Assembly: GCF_964355755.1 (NCBI RefSeq)
Contig: NC_092671.1
Span: 2,088,501 to 2,152,500, forward strand
Reading direction: 5' to 3'
Source: Antedon mediterranea
Lineage: Eukaryota > Echinodermata > Crinoidea > Comatulida > Antedonidae
Length of the DNA: 64,000 nt
The notes under the pieces are model-generated. The model saw only the letters and a list, made by a program, of their open reading frames with translations. It was not told the DNA's origin and ran no database searches. A program made the position numbers and the translations under genes. Below are positions 12,001 through 23,200 of the stretch, one piece after another; the first letter of the stretch is position 1, and every line of letters starts with the position of its first letter.

Positions 12001-13357
12001 TAATATCTGGGCTGAAGAAAATTATACCGTATATGACTAAGTAAAGTCCCATTTAGCTAAAATTATTGGGTGGGATTACATTCGGATTACATTAACAATG
12101 GATATTGTGTCAAATTTAGGGGTGGGACTATACTTGAGCATGGTATGGCATACTCAGTCATAACGATTTGATACGTGAACCAAACTTAATTTCAGTTTTA
12201 ACATCCTTCAACATATCCTATTTATCAGGTACAGTATATAACTAAGAGTGGTCTGTATTTTTAAAGGGTTTTTATTGCGATTTTTACCTTGCAGGTTTAA
12301 AGAAATCAACAAGAAAATCATATCTTTCATCTGGGACTGGTACCCTACGTGCAGAAAAAGACAAAAGACAATTAAACATTTATTAGGTAACATTTCATTT
12401 AGCTTGAATATAAATGCAAGTTTACGATTTTATTTAAATATATTGGATCATGAAAAAGAGAGTTTTCATTTAACAACAGTTCATTTAGTTACCATAGCTC
12501 TGTCTACACGATCACTATAACTTTATGTGACAAAAATGCCCATATATGGACATGATGATGTTATATCACTACCATATTTAAACATATCACTACCATATTT
12601 GGGCACATCATAAAACTAGTTTAGACAGAGACAAAACTTTAGTAACTGAATATGGTACTATATTTCGTAGAAATGCTACATATTCAAAATAAGATAAAGA
12701 AATACTTATTTTCATTAGGATCTGTAACCACAAACCAAGTCACCATCAAGACAAATGACAAAATAGAAAAAAAGGAGGAAATTATCAAATAGTACACAAA
12801 TAAATCATGTTTAATCAATAATTCATTGAGCTAAGCAATTGAATTATATGTAATAAATAGTGATTCTCTACCATACCTTAAATCTGCCAGAATGGCGAGA
12901 GGTCATGGGGTCAATCATGTGTGTGTATGTTTCTATATTTGTTCTTCAGCTTTATTACTCAAAAAGTTATTTTCATAAGAGTTTAAAGGATGGTTTTATA
13001 GATATATGGGAACACGTCATGAACAAACAACGTCATCAACTGTTCTTTTAAAATAAAAAAAATACAGCAGACAAACTACCTATTGTGCAAAATGGAAAGT
13101 TTTCTGCAGATGCTTGACTTTTGGTAAGTACATTAAAAAATGTTGATTTCCTGAAACAAAGAAAAGTTATCACATTTTATCTTGAAATCTAATACAAGTA
13201 CATTTTCTCCACAATCAGAACTTTTGAAATAGTTTTGCAGCATTGTGTACACTTACCCTACATTTGGTAGACCAACTATTCCACATGACAGTGATGTCCC
13301 CACCCGACCAATAAGTGCGGGGGCTTTTGGGGCTTCTCCCTTCTTTTTTGGTGGCAT
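9096..13357 (-). CDS. OLA1: Obg-like ATPase 1 (OLA1/YchF family), complete, 12 exons
   Basis: OLA1 is a cytosolic P-loop NTPase of the TRAFAC/Obg class that prefers ATP and is linked to translation and stress control. Exons: 13357-13257, 13150-13080, 12721-12706, 12344-12288, 11931-11804, 11625-11450, 11264-11187, 10802-10705, 10287-10147, 9885-9789, 9578-9456, 9206-9096. The sum is 1,197 bp, 398 residues; human OLA1 is about 396. The start is [11 protein letters not shown]. Motifs: P-loop GLPNVGKST at residues 29-37, split by intron 1; [10 protein letters not shown] (G3); NLSE in place of the GTPase NKxD, the mark of ATP specificity in this family; and a C-terminal TGS domain ([20 protein letters not shown], then [17 protein letters not shown]). 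It ends DKKKK. Exon 3 is a 16-nt microexon. Introns hold a SINE and MITEs. The assignment is essentially certain. Confidence 0.97.
10962..11175 (+). mobile_element. tRNA-derived SINE
   Basis: A tRNA-like head carries a box A-like TGGCTTGGTGGTTAAG and a box B-like GGATTCAAATCC at about 10967-11026. It is followed by a short body and an A-rich tail (AAATAATAAAAAAAATAAAA). It lies antisense inside OLA1 intron 7. The box B mismatches and lack of a closed cloverleaf argue against a functional tRNA. Confidence 0.65.
11681..11779 (+). mobile_element. CArG-bearing MITE, copy 2 (left end lost)
   Basis: The copy begins at AATGTGATGTGCC and runs through ATGGACATGATGATGTCATA to the right terminal repeat AAACTAGTTTGGTAGTGTGG-ACAGAGCTT. 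The first CArG is mutated to CAATATATGG. It lies in OLA1 intron 5. Confidence 0.75.
12494..12646 (+). mobile_element. CArG-bearing MITE, copy 3
   Basis: It starts AGCTCTGTCTACACGATCAC and contains CCATATATGG, TGATGATGTTATATCAC and CCATATTTGG. The right terminal repeat is truncated (ACTAGTTTAGACAGAG). It lies in OLA1 intron 3. Confidence 0.8.
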
Positions 13358-13540
13358 TTCTTTGGCAATCTAATAACTACAAGAGCACAAAACAATTGCT
13401 GATTGAAAAATGATTGAATTATTAGGCCAACCAATTGACAGGAATGTTATTAATTTGTGTGTTTTAAGCCGTCTCTATTTTATTTATTATTAAAAATTCC
13501 AATAAAATTATATTACATTCGATCCGGGATCGCGATCGAG

Positions 13541-13840
13541 CAATTTTATTGTATTAAATATATGTAGTGATTCATTTATCAAAGAGTGAGTGTCGGTTAA
13601 AACTGGTAGCATATTCAATTTTATTGTATTAAATATATGTAGTGATTCATTTATCAAAGAGTGAGTGTTGGTTAAAACTGGTAGCATATTCAATTTTATT
13701 GTATTAAATATATGTAGTGATTCATTTATCAAAGAGTGAGTGTCGGTTAAAACTGGTAGCATATTCAATTTTATTGTATTAAATATATGTAGTGATTCAT
13801 TTATCAAAGAGTGAGTGTCGGTTAAAACTGGTAGCATATT
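13541..13840. repeat. 75-bp minisatellite, four near-identical units
   Basis: The four units are 13541-13615, 13616-13690, 13691-13765 and 13766-13840, each starting CAATTTTATTGTATTAAATA. They differ by one visible C/T change in the second unit (GTCGG/GTTGG). Because 75 is a multiple of three, a frame stays open on the minus strand with a 25-residue repeat (LNMLPVLTDTHSLINESLHI...). The array starts about 180 bp upstream of the OLA1 start codon, so it is more likely promoter-proximal or 5' UTR repeat than protein. Confidence 0.95.
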
Positions 13841-14964
13841 CAATTTCGATGACATTTTAAAATATAGAAATACTAAATAGGCATGGAATAAAATTAAGAA
13901 AAAAAAATGTGTTAAAGTTGAGTTGATGCTTACATTTTTATAAAGTTTTAACTTAATTAAGTAGGAAGAATAGTATTTTTTGTGACAGTGTAGCAATGTA
14001 TACAAACAATCAAGATCATTTTATGAAGATTAGCCTTTAGACCAGGCCCGGTGTTACCAGTTGCCTTATTTAGACTAAATATGCAAATATGGTATGGACT
14101 CCACTTGCCATTCAGCTGCTCTCCATCGAGCCAGTTGCCAGCTCCTGTAGTGCGAGTGTGGCTGCAGTTCTCTCTCTACACTACAAACTAGGCTAAAACT
14201 ATTGCCAAGCAAGGCGTTTGACGCGGGTGTAAAACTAAAGAGATATTTATCGTACGAGCTACTTTTTGCCAATCTGGTTTACTGTATTTAATCATTATAA
14301 AATTGTGTATCACATGGTCAAATAATATAAAATACAAATTAAGTACATATAACTAAAAGTATGACTTGTTTCTAGGCCTACCATACTTACTCTATGCACA
14401 ACACCACCGTCCGTATGATGACCGTCGGTGGTGCAATCGTCCACATGGAAAGTTGTCTATGCAGCGCCATCAATGCATTAGATACAATACATTTTCGACG
14501 CATGTTCGACAGGACCAATTTGTTCCACGTTCGACTCCTCTTCTATAGCACCATATATAAATATACAAATTACATAACGTAAAAAAAAAGATTCATAATA
14601 TAATTCAAATAAGTCATTGTTGACTTATAAAGAAAGACAATTTGTTTAATTTTTTATGATTTTTTTTTCCAAACAAAAAAAATGTTTCTTCTTCTAATTC
14701 TAGCTTCGTGATGTTGCAAGCTTGTACAAAAATATTAATATATTGGAAGATAAAAAGTAAGCTAGAATGTTAGTCCAGAATTGTACATCGCCAAATAAAT
14801 AACAATAATAATACAGAAAAACATTTTAACTAGGGGCCTACAGTATTATAATTGTTTTACTGTAGATAGTTCAGAAAACATGAATTGATATTTTAAAATA
14901 AAAAAGTAAAATATTGCTTTTTTTATATTATCGTTCTATGCACACCTGTGAGGCGTTCACACAA
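13841..14964. other. Intergenic, nothing recognised
   Basis: Two short open frames (minus 14272-14075, plus 14366-14548) show no domain. Composition is ordinary AT-rich sequence. No repeat end was recognised before the foldback element. Confidence 0.4.
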
Positions 14965-15924
14965 TAGTAGAGCAGTTAATGACATGAGCTGTGCATTTTA
15001 TTACCAAAGCATGAAACTTGGCACAAAGTTTCTATAATGTATATAGATTCAAAATATCGGGGGGTGCCAAGTGTCCAACGTCCGGTATGGCGGCCATCTT
15101 GATTTCAAAATGGCCACCATAAAAACAAAAAATGTTCATATCTTGGCAACTATACACATTAGAGACTTAATTCTGGTCTCAAATTGTTCACAAACTATAT
15201 ATTTCTATTTGCTCTAATGAAAATTTTCGTCAAAAAATGACCGGAAATGACGTTTCTTTCAGTTTGACCTTTGACCTCGTATTTGTATATCTCTGTAACT
15301 ACTGGTCATTTTCAATCGATTTTGGTGTCATTTTGTTCAGAATAAATACATTTATATTTGTAGTAATGAAACATTTTCACATAAAATGACCGGAAATACA
15401 ATTTATGACCTTTGACATTTAATTATTGATTTTTAATTATGTGAATATACTGTATGTGGTTTTTGGTGGTCTTAAATGCACCTAATTTTGAACTAAACTT
15501 TGACCTGATAGGCGTAATTATATTAAATGATTAATGGACTTAAATTGTATATAGTACATAAAATTGGTAAACATTGTGCTTTTGGTGGTACCATTAGTTC
15601 AATGATGTTGGCACCTTCTGATTCGCTAAAAGTTTTAATAGTTTGACAGAGGAAATAACATACATGTTATGGAATACCGTAAAACCTCGAAAAGGTGATA
15701 GTATGAGCTTCTTTTCGAGATAGACTGTATTTGAATGTCAAATTAATAGTATGATGATCGTGTTTATATCAATATATTATTAATGACCTTACAAAGAACC
15801 CTTTATATTTCAACAATCAAGCCTCAGTTATTCTACAATTTATTGTTTTCCAAGTGGCTGGTAGGCCTATTTTGATTGCATCTTCTTTTTGTAGGCCTAT
15901 GCTTCCTCGGTAATATGGTCCTAC

Positions 15925-17376
15925 CCCTCCTTCTTTGTCTGTAGATGGTCTTATACCCCATTCTTTGTCTGTGGATGGTCTTATACCCCCTTCCTTGTCT
16001 GTGGATAGTCTTATACCCGCTTCTTTGTCTGTGGATGGTCTTATACCCGCTTCTTTGTCTGTGGATGGTCTTATACCCCCTTCTTTGTCTGTGGATGGTC
16101 TTATACCCGCTTCTTTGTCTGTGGATGGTCTTTACACCCCTTTCTTTGTATGTAGATGGTCTTACACCCCTTCTTTGTCTGTGGATGGTCCTACACTCCC
16201 TTCTTTGTCTGTGGATAGTCCTACACCCCCTTCTTTGTCTGTGGATAGTCCTACACCCCCTTCTTTGTCTGTGGATGGTCTTATACCCCCTTCTTTGTCT
16301 GTGGATGGTCTTGAACCCCTTTCTTTGTCTGTGGACGGTCTTATACCCCCTTTTTTGTCTGTTGATGGTATTAAACCCCTTTCTTTGTCTGTTGATGGTA
16401 TTACACCCCTTTCTATGTGTGTGGATGGTTTTACACACCTTCTTTGTCTGTGGATGGTCTTACACCTCCTTCTTTCTCTGTGGATGGTCTTATACCCCCT
16501 TCTTTGTCTGTGGATGGTCTTATACCCCCTTCTTTGTCTGTAGATGGTCTTATAATCCCTTCTTTGTGTGTGGATGGTCTTACACCCCCTTCTTTGTCTG
16601 TGGGTGGTCTTACATCCCCTTCTTTGTCTGTGGATTGTCCGACACCCCCTTCTTTGTCTGTGGATGGTCCTACATCACCTTCTTTGTCTGTGGATGGTCT
16701 TATACCCCTTCTTTGTCTGTAAGTGGTCCTATACCCTTTCTTTGTCAGTGGGTGGTCTTACACCCCCTTCTTTGTCTGTGGACGGTCCTACACCCCCTTC
16801 TTTATCTGTGGACGGTCTTACACCCCTTTCTTTGTCTGTGGACGGTCTTACACCCCTTCTGTGCCTGTGGACGGTCTTATATCCCCTTCCTTGTCTGTTG
16901 ATGGTATTACACCCCTTTCTTTGTCTGTTGATGGTCTTACACCCCTTTTTTGTGTGTGGATGGTCTTACACCCCTTTCTTTGTGTGTGGATGGTCTTACA
17001 CCCCTTCTTTGTCTGTGGATGGTCTTACACCCCCTTCTTTCTCTGTGGATGGCCTTACACCCCTTTCTTTCTCTGTGGATGGCCTTACACCCCTTTCTTT
17101 GTCTGTGGACGGTCCTACACCCCTTTCTTCTTTGTCTGTGGATGGTCTTACACCTCCTTCTTTGTCTGTGGATGGTCCTTACACCCCCTTCTTTGTCTGT
17201 AGATGGCCTTATACCCCTTTCTTTGTCTGTGGATAGTCTTACACCCCCTTCTTTGTCTGTGGATGGTCTTACGCCCTTCTTTGTCTGTGGATAGTCTTAT
17301 ACCCCCTTCTTTGTCTGTGGATGGTCTTATACCCCCTTTTTTGTCTGTGGATGGTCTTACATCCCCTTCTTTGTCT
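15925..17376 (+). repeat. 30-bp minisatellite, about 48 units, inside the foldback element
   Basis: The unit is TTCTTTGTCTGTGGATGGTC plus TTAYACCCCC. Units are mostly 29-31 bp and diverged by substitution and one-base indels. As 30 is divisible by three, long frames stay open on both strands (for example repeating SVDGLIPPSL on plus and TIHRQRRGYK on minus). These frames shift between units and have no gene-like start or domain, so they are repeat artefacts. Confidence 0.95.
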
Positions 17377-17590
17377 GGACCCACTACTTTGATTGATTAA
17401 ATCAGACATTGTTTCTTGTATGATTAGGAGACCAAGACCTTGAAAGTGAAAGTCCACAAGTGGATGCCTAAATAGGTCTTGTACAGAACAGTATATTGTA
17501 GGTCCATGTCACTAATTTGAGAATTACTTGAATAATTATATTGAGATGTCTTTTACGAATTGATTTGGTTCGGATTTTGCTAAAAAACCA

Positions 17591-17935
17591 ATGAGTAGAG
17601 AAAATCGAGGAAAAGGATTCAGATGGTTTACAGCAAAGGCCCATTACCATAAAAATGGAGTACATTTTTTTAGATGCAACGAAAATGAACAAGAATTATC
17701 TGAGTTTCTGACTAATGAAAGTAGGTCTACTGCACAAATGCAGGATAAGTTTGTAGTAAGTACTTTGAAAGACGGTATTCTCTTAACTCATGAAAATGAA
17801 AACTTTCCGAACTTGTCTCATATGCAACATCAAAGAGGCCAACGAAAGAATGCTACTTTACATCAAAAATATTTCCAAATGGCATCTAACAATTCAATTC
17901 AACTTTTATTTCAGACAATTGTCCATATGGTATAA
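17591..17935 (+). pseudogene. Decayed transposon-type reading frame
   Basis: An open frame of 114 codons starts MSRENRGKGFRWFTAK and includes RCNENEQELSEFLTNE and DKFVVSTLKDGILLTHENEN. In the next frame (from about 17829) comes CNIKEANERMLLYIKNISK. After another frame change the first frame resumes with MASNNSIQL. From memory, uncharacterised repeat-borne proteins common in marine invertebrates carry a [FR]-N-ENxxEL-FL segment followed by a C-x-HEEADTR-x-LLH motif and an IRTVDTDVVV strand. The order and spacing here fit that layout with frameshifts. The exact family and its enzymatic role are not known to me. Confidence 0.5.
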
Positions 17936-18672
17936 TACAGTGCAAAAAAAAAAGATGATGGAGAGAGGACCAAAACTTTTATCTAACGATTGACACATCA
18001 CAGTTTAGCAAACAAGTCGGCATAGATGAGCTCAGTGATTGCTGTTTCTCAGTGATCTGTCATACTTTACGCCTATCCTATCACATCAAAAGTCAAAAAT
18101 TCAGAATAATAATTCCTGGTCATTTTTGCAGTGTCAGTTATTTCGTTAAAAAAAATTAGGTGCATTTATACCAATGTAAACCACATACAGTATGTTCACA
18201 TATTATATATGTCAAAGGTTATAAATTGTATTTCCAGTCATTTTATGTGAAAATGTTTCATTACTACAAATATAAATGTCTCTATGCTGAACAAAATGAC
18301 ACCAAAATCGATTGAAAATGATCAGTAGTTACTGAGATATACAGATAAGAGGTCAAAGGTCAAACTAGGAGAAACGTCATTTCCGGTCATTTTTTCACGA
18401 AACTTTTCATTAGAGCAAATAGAAATATGTGGTTTGTGAACAATTTAACACCAGAATCAAGTCTCTACTGTTTATAGTTCCCAAGATATGAACACTTTTT
18501 GTTTTTATGGTGGCCATTTTGAAATCAAGATGGCCGCCATACCGGACGTTGGACACTTGGCACCCCCCGATATTTTTAATCTATATACATCAAAGAAACT
18601 TTGTGGCAAGTTTCATGCTTTGGTAATAAAGTGCACAACTTGGCTATTTTTATGGCACTAACTGCTCTACTA

Positions 18673-19026
18673 CAATGACTGTGCGTTGTAATGCCACTTA
18701 TTTGTTATATTCAATGTAAAAGGCACTAACAGCGTGCCACATAGGTATGACCTTGTGTGTTATGTGACCTTTTGTAAGCCGATGTGAACCGCGAATGTTT
18801 GAATAAAGGAATGGCGACATTGTTAAGTTTTCACTATTTTCAAAATACCCCAATGATGCAAGATGACGAAAAAGTTAAAACAGGTATATAAATGTTGTTT
18901 ACGGTACTATCTTGTATTATTCTAGGTCAAATAAACCTGTAAACGTACACATTTTTAGCGTTACTTGTAGTAGGCTCTAGCCCGTCGTCCGCCGAGAGTG
19001 CAGTTGCCAGCAGCAAGGGTTAGTAT
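18673..19026. other. Spacer between two repeat elements
   Basis: There is no gene or repeat that I can support here. A GTAGGCTCTAGCCCGTCGTC stretch near 18970 is locally GC-richer but has no open frame of note. Confidence 0.4.
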
Positions 19027-19824
19027 GTTATGCGCGATTTGAACGATTTGCGCAATTTTAAATTGCGCAAACAAAATCCTTGCGCAATTTGAATTGAAAC
19101 ATGTGTTTCAAATTGCGCAAGCAACGTATTAAATTGCGCAAGTAATCTGCAAATTGTGCAAGGTTTTTCGACAGATTGTGAAATCATGTACACCCATATT
19201 TTTATAGTAATTTCTAAGAATGATTCAAAAATAAAGATAAATATCGCATTTCCTTATTTTAGTAGTGCAAATATTGTTATAAGTTAGCATATCGTCGAAG
19301 AACCGACGAAGGAAAACGAAGCGGTGGTATTCCACCAGGCGGGCGCGGCGCGGGCGGCCGGCTATACTACTCTAGCCTAGCTAGGGTCTGGACTACTGAT
19401 ACTGACTTAGGTTACATGGCCTAGCTTAAACTAATATTAAAAACTTAAAAAGTGAGTATTAAACATTATCTTCATTGAAATGGTCTTATTTATATAATAA
19501 AATACTAAATTTTAAACTCCTCTGCCTAGGCCTAGCCTAGCCATGTATGGGAAAATTTACAGTTCGTTTTCAAATTGCGCAAAGGTGTCATATTGCGCAA
19601 GAACTATCTTGCGCAATTTACAAATTGTGCAGCGCAATTTAAAATTGCGCAAAGATTTTCTTGCGCAATTTGAAATTGCGCAAGTTGATTGCGCAATTTG
19701 AAATTGCGCAAAAAAATCCTTGCGCAATTTTAAATTGCGCAAGAATTATTTGCGCAATTTCAAATTGCGCAAGGATTTTTTTGCGCAATTTCAAATTGCG
19801 CAAATCGTTCAAATCGCGCATAAC
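19027..19824. mobile_element. TIR element built of TTGCGCAA palindromes
   Basis: The left end GTTATGCGCGATTTGAACGA continues into TTTGCGCAATTTTAAATTGCGCAA. The right end is the reverse complement, giving almost identical arms of about 43 bp. Both sides then carry arrays of TTGCGCAATTT-N-AAATTGCGCAA palindromes: about six on the right (19560-19805) and three or four weaker ones on the left (19045-19165). The middle (19180-19555) is partly GC-rich (GGCGGGCGCGGCGCGGGCGG) and has no gene. No exact target duplication was found. Confidence 0.75.
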
Positions 19825-20232
19825 AAGTACACTACTACTCAACTGTCACTCTGTCAGTCATTTTGTTCCTCGCGATACTTCGTACCAATGGGACTGCCTA
19901 GCTAGCTATAGCCCTTTAGTTGGTACCACTCCACCTACTATCTAGGCCACTACAGTACTGCTACTAGGTACAAAATTGGCAAATAATAGTATAGAAATGC
20001 CAATCAATAATATACTAGGCTAGGCCTAATAAACACTCAATATTATTCATATTAATGATTGATAACATACATAACAACAATATGAATGATAAAAAATGTA
20101 TTTATTTTATTCCAATTTTTATGATGAAACAACATCAATTTTTCACTTACAAAAATGTAAATTTGTTACTGATACTGTAGGCACATTCAGTATTCTATAG
20201 TAATAACACAAATGATTGGTTAATTACTCTAG

Positions 20233-23200
20233 GACCATTTAGAGCTACCAAGATATGGCACGATATCATAAAAGAAATTCATGACAAAGTTACTCCAAAG
20301 CGCCACCGTCATTTGATGAAAACGTATGAAAATTGTTTCTCTGGAACGGAAGTAACTGATGTTCTTGAGAAGTACTTGAAAGAAAATGGTAGTTTTGAAG
20401 AAATAGTTCCAAGAGACAAGTCCATCAAATTAGCACAGGTATAAAATAGATGAAATTAACAATTAAAATTGTATGATGAAATATATGTGTTTTATATATC
20501 GTTGTTTGCCACTGTAGTGCAGTAAGATAATAACTTGTCTTAAGGGTCTTTCACATTGCAAATCAAATCAAACGTCAATGTTTAATTTTCACTTATATCG
20601 ATTTGCACAGGGAGTGTTGTAAAAACCAAACACAGACATTTGTTTTGCCGGCGCTTGACCAGAACTGTGTCGGAACAGGTGTGACACTGACAGACCATTT
20701 AACCTTGAAAAATGTACTACTATAGTATCCAGTACATCTTCACAAATATATATATATATACGCGATTATGAGATCATGTTCCGAATATGAGCACTGTTTC
20801 TATAATTTACAGTATGATTTATGCACTTGTCAATTGTATGACCCACTATACGACCCCCGGGAGAGGTGCGTCATTTGTCCGATGTGCGTCATACCTTTGA
20901 ATACCATGACGCACCCGTTAAAAATGTGACTTTTAGGTGACCATGACGCACCCATTTTGACGCACCCATTTTGACGCACTGTGACCATGTTGTTTATGAT
21001 ATGGTGGGTGGTAAAGTGACGGACATTGACACACCTTGTTCATTGATGTGACGTACCATCTAGGTTTTTTGACGCACCCCTGCGTCAGTAATTATTTGTA
21101 AATGACTCACCCATGACGCACTTCTCCCGGGGGTTGTATAGTGGGTCATACAATTGACAAGTGCATTATATATATATATATACTGTATATGTTTTTTATT
21201 TAAATATGTTGTATTTTATGTAAATTCTGTACACAGCAAAAGCCAGGCATTACTATCATAACATATTCAATTTTAGATTCTTCAAAACTTTTATTTGTAT
21301 TGATAGCTTTTGTTAGATGCTAAGGTATTTCTGGAAACCACAACAGTTGGCCAAGTAGTAAAGAAAGCTACATTCTCTGATAGTAACTCTCAATTTTATC
21401 GGTAAGTACAATTTGATCCAGGATTTTGAAATGGGTGGGGGGGGGGGGGGACTGGTGTGATGGTGGGGGTGGAAACTTAAAAATGGTTAAATAAAGTGCT
21501 GTACTTATGTCTTATCTTTTAAATTGTAATTTTCATATAGGTTTGTTGAATCAGATTCAGGAACCAAATGTTGCAAAAGAAAAAGGTAGGATAAGATGTT
21601 TATATATAAACTATTTTTGTATATCTCTCAATAATTGTATTTTGTGTCTTTTATGTGTAAACTGACTTTGGGGTTCGGTCAACCAATTCAGCTACAGTGA
21701 TTAAGTTCACTTAGGTTGACCCTGGTCTCCCCAATTTCAGTTTTTGTATATACTGAAATAGACTAATAATAATGAATAAATTATGAGATGAAATAAGATT
21801 ATTATTTTCTTAAGTATATCGTACAAGTAACTGCTTTTTTCTAAATTAATAGTCTTAATAATATAAAAAAATAATGCTAACATTTGTCAACAGAATCTCT
21901 TAAAATTTAATTTAAGATTAAATTTGTCTTCTTATTAAGATCAACACAAATATAAAATTGATTTTAAAATCTTAATCGTGATGTAGAGAAAGTGATGCAT
22001 TAGATTTAGAGATGCAAACACCAAGTAAGTCACGCTGTACCTGTGCTAAAGAGAACCTATCTAGATCATCTGATCCTGCAAGGCAAGCAGAGATGTTGTG
22101 CAATCCATCAGTAAGTGGTGACAGGGTTCTGAGAGGGAGCCATCGGTATCTGCAGAGAGCTGCCAGCAAGTCCAAGAGATATCACAAGCCAAAAGTTATG
22201 CCTCCATATCGTAAGTTAAACATATGACCATGTCCAGAATGACTTTTAGACTCAATAGCTGTATAGTCGCAAAGCCCATGGTTAAAGCAAAAAGTAGCTA
22301 TACTATTAATATTTGTAGCCTATAATCGTTTACAATGATAAAGTGCTTGATTTTTGTGTTTGTTATTTTCAGTTAAAGAAGAAATATGGCGAGAATCCAC
22401 AATCCAGCATTTGTTAAAGCTTGTTGAATTCCCAATACTCGATAACCTCTTGTCATGTGACATTAGCCAATCATGTCCCGGGTCAGATGATGTCATTGGA
22501 ATTTCCTCATTAGAACAAACGTTTAGGGAAAGTTGTAAAAGGTATGTCCATAATCATGTATCATTTAAAGCTCAGGTACAGGCATGAATTTTAAATATAA
22601 TATCTGATTAATTGTACATATATCAAATATTTGTAACAGAAATCAAGATGAAAAAACATGAATTTCCCTTAATATGGTCAAATACAAAATTTGACAAAAT
22701 TCTGCCATAAAAACCAGGAAGACTTTTTTTCAGTAGTTAGGTAGTTTAACCTACTATAATAACATGTCTGGTGAAAAAAGATGGTGGATATACGGTAGAT
22801 AATTTTTGCTGTAGCATAAAAATGAAAATCTGAAGTTGAAAAAATACCAGAAATGTAAAATTCAAGTTATATTACCTAGTCATCTGACAACATTTTTTAC
22901 CACACCGTTTATTTTTCATAGCTTTTTAAAATGCCTTTCTACAAAATTTGTTTGCCCGCACCTGGCCTTTAAAATAATTTTCTGAAAGCCTTTTGGGCAC
23001 ACATTTTTTCAGGACTGTGCACTAGTAGTATGAATTGCATTTTAAAATCTCACTTTTTTTTTTGGAAAAATTTGTTTTAGCCCGGTTGATTCCTGGATGT
23101 CAGCCGCATTTTCTTGTCTAGAGCATCATCCCAACGGCAACGTCATTACTAAAACTTGTGTGGAAAACGAAAACATTATAGAACCAAAGACCACAAAACA

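Larger units (their letters stand above)
14965..18672. mobile_element. 3.7-kb foldback element with >500-bp inverted arms
   Basis: The left arm starts TAGTAGAGCAGTTA at 14965, and the right arm ends with the reverse complement TAACTGCTCTACTA at 18672. The arms match through GGGGGGTGCCAAGTGTCCAA, GGCGGCCATCTTGATTTCAA, CGTCATTTCCGGTCATTTT (arm orientation varies) and TAATAAA-type blocks to about 15490 and 18150, and more weakly to about 15525 and 18066. Between the arms are a ~48-unit minisatellite (15925-17376) and a broken reading frame (17591-17935). The flanks share only CAA, so the target duplication is uncertain. This looks like a decayed DNA transposon whose interior was invaded or expanded by satellite. 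Confidence 0.85.

Noticed and set aside
15833-17457. Many long open frames (up to ~318 codons) on both strands
   Set aside because: They come from a 30-bp repeat whose length is a multiple of three; the frames shift between units, are open on both strands, and lack domains.
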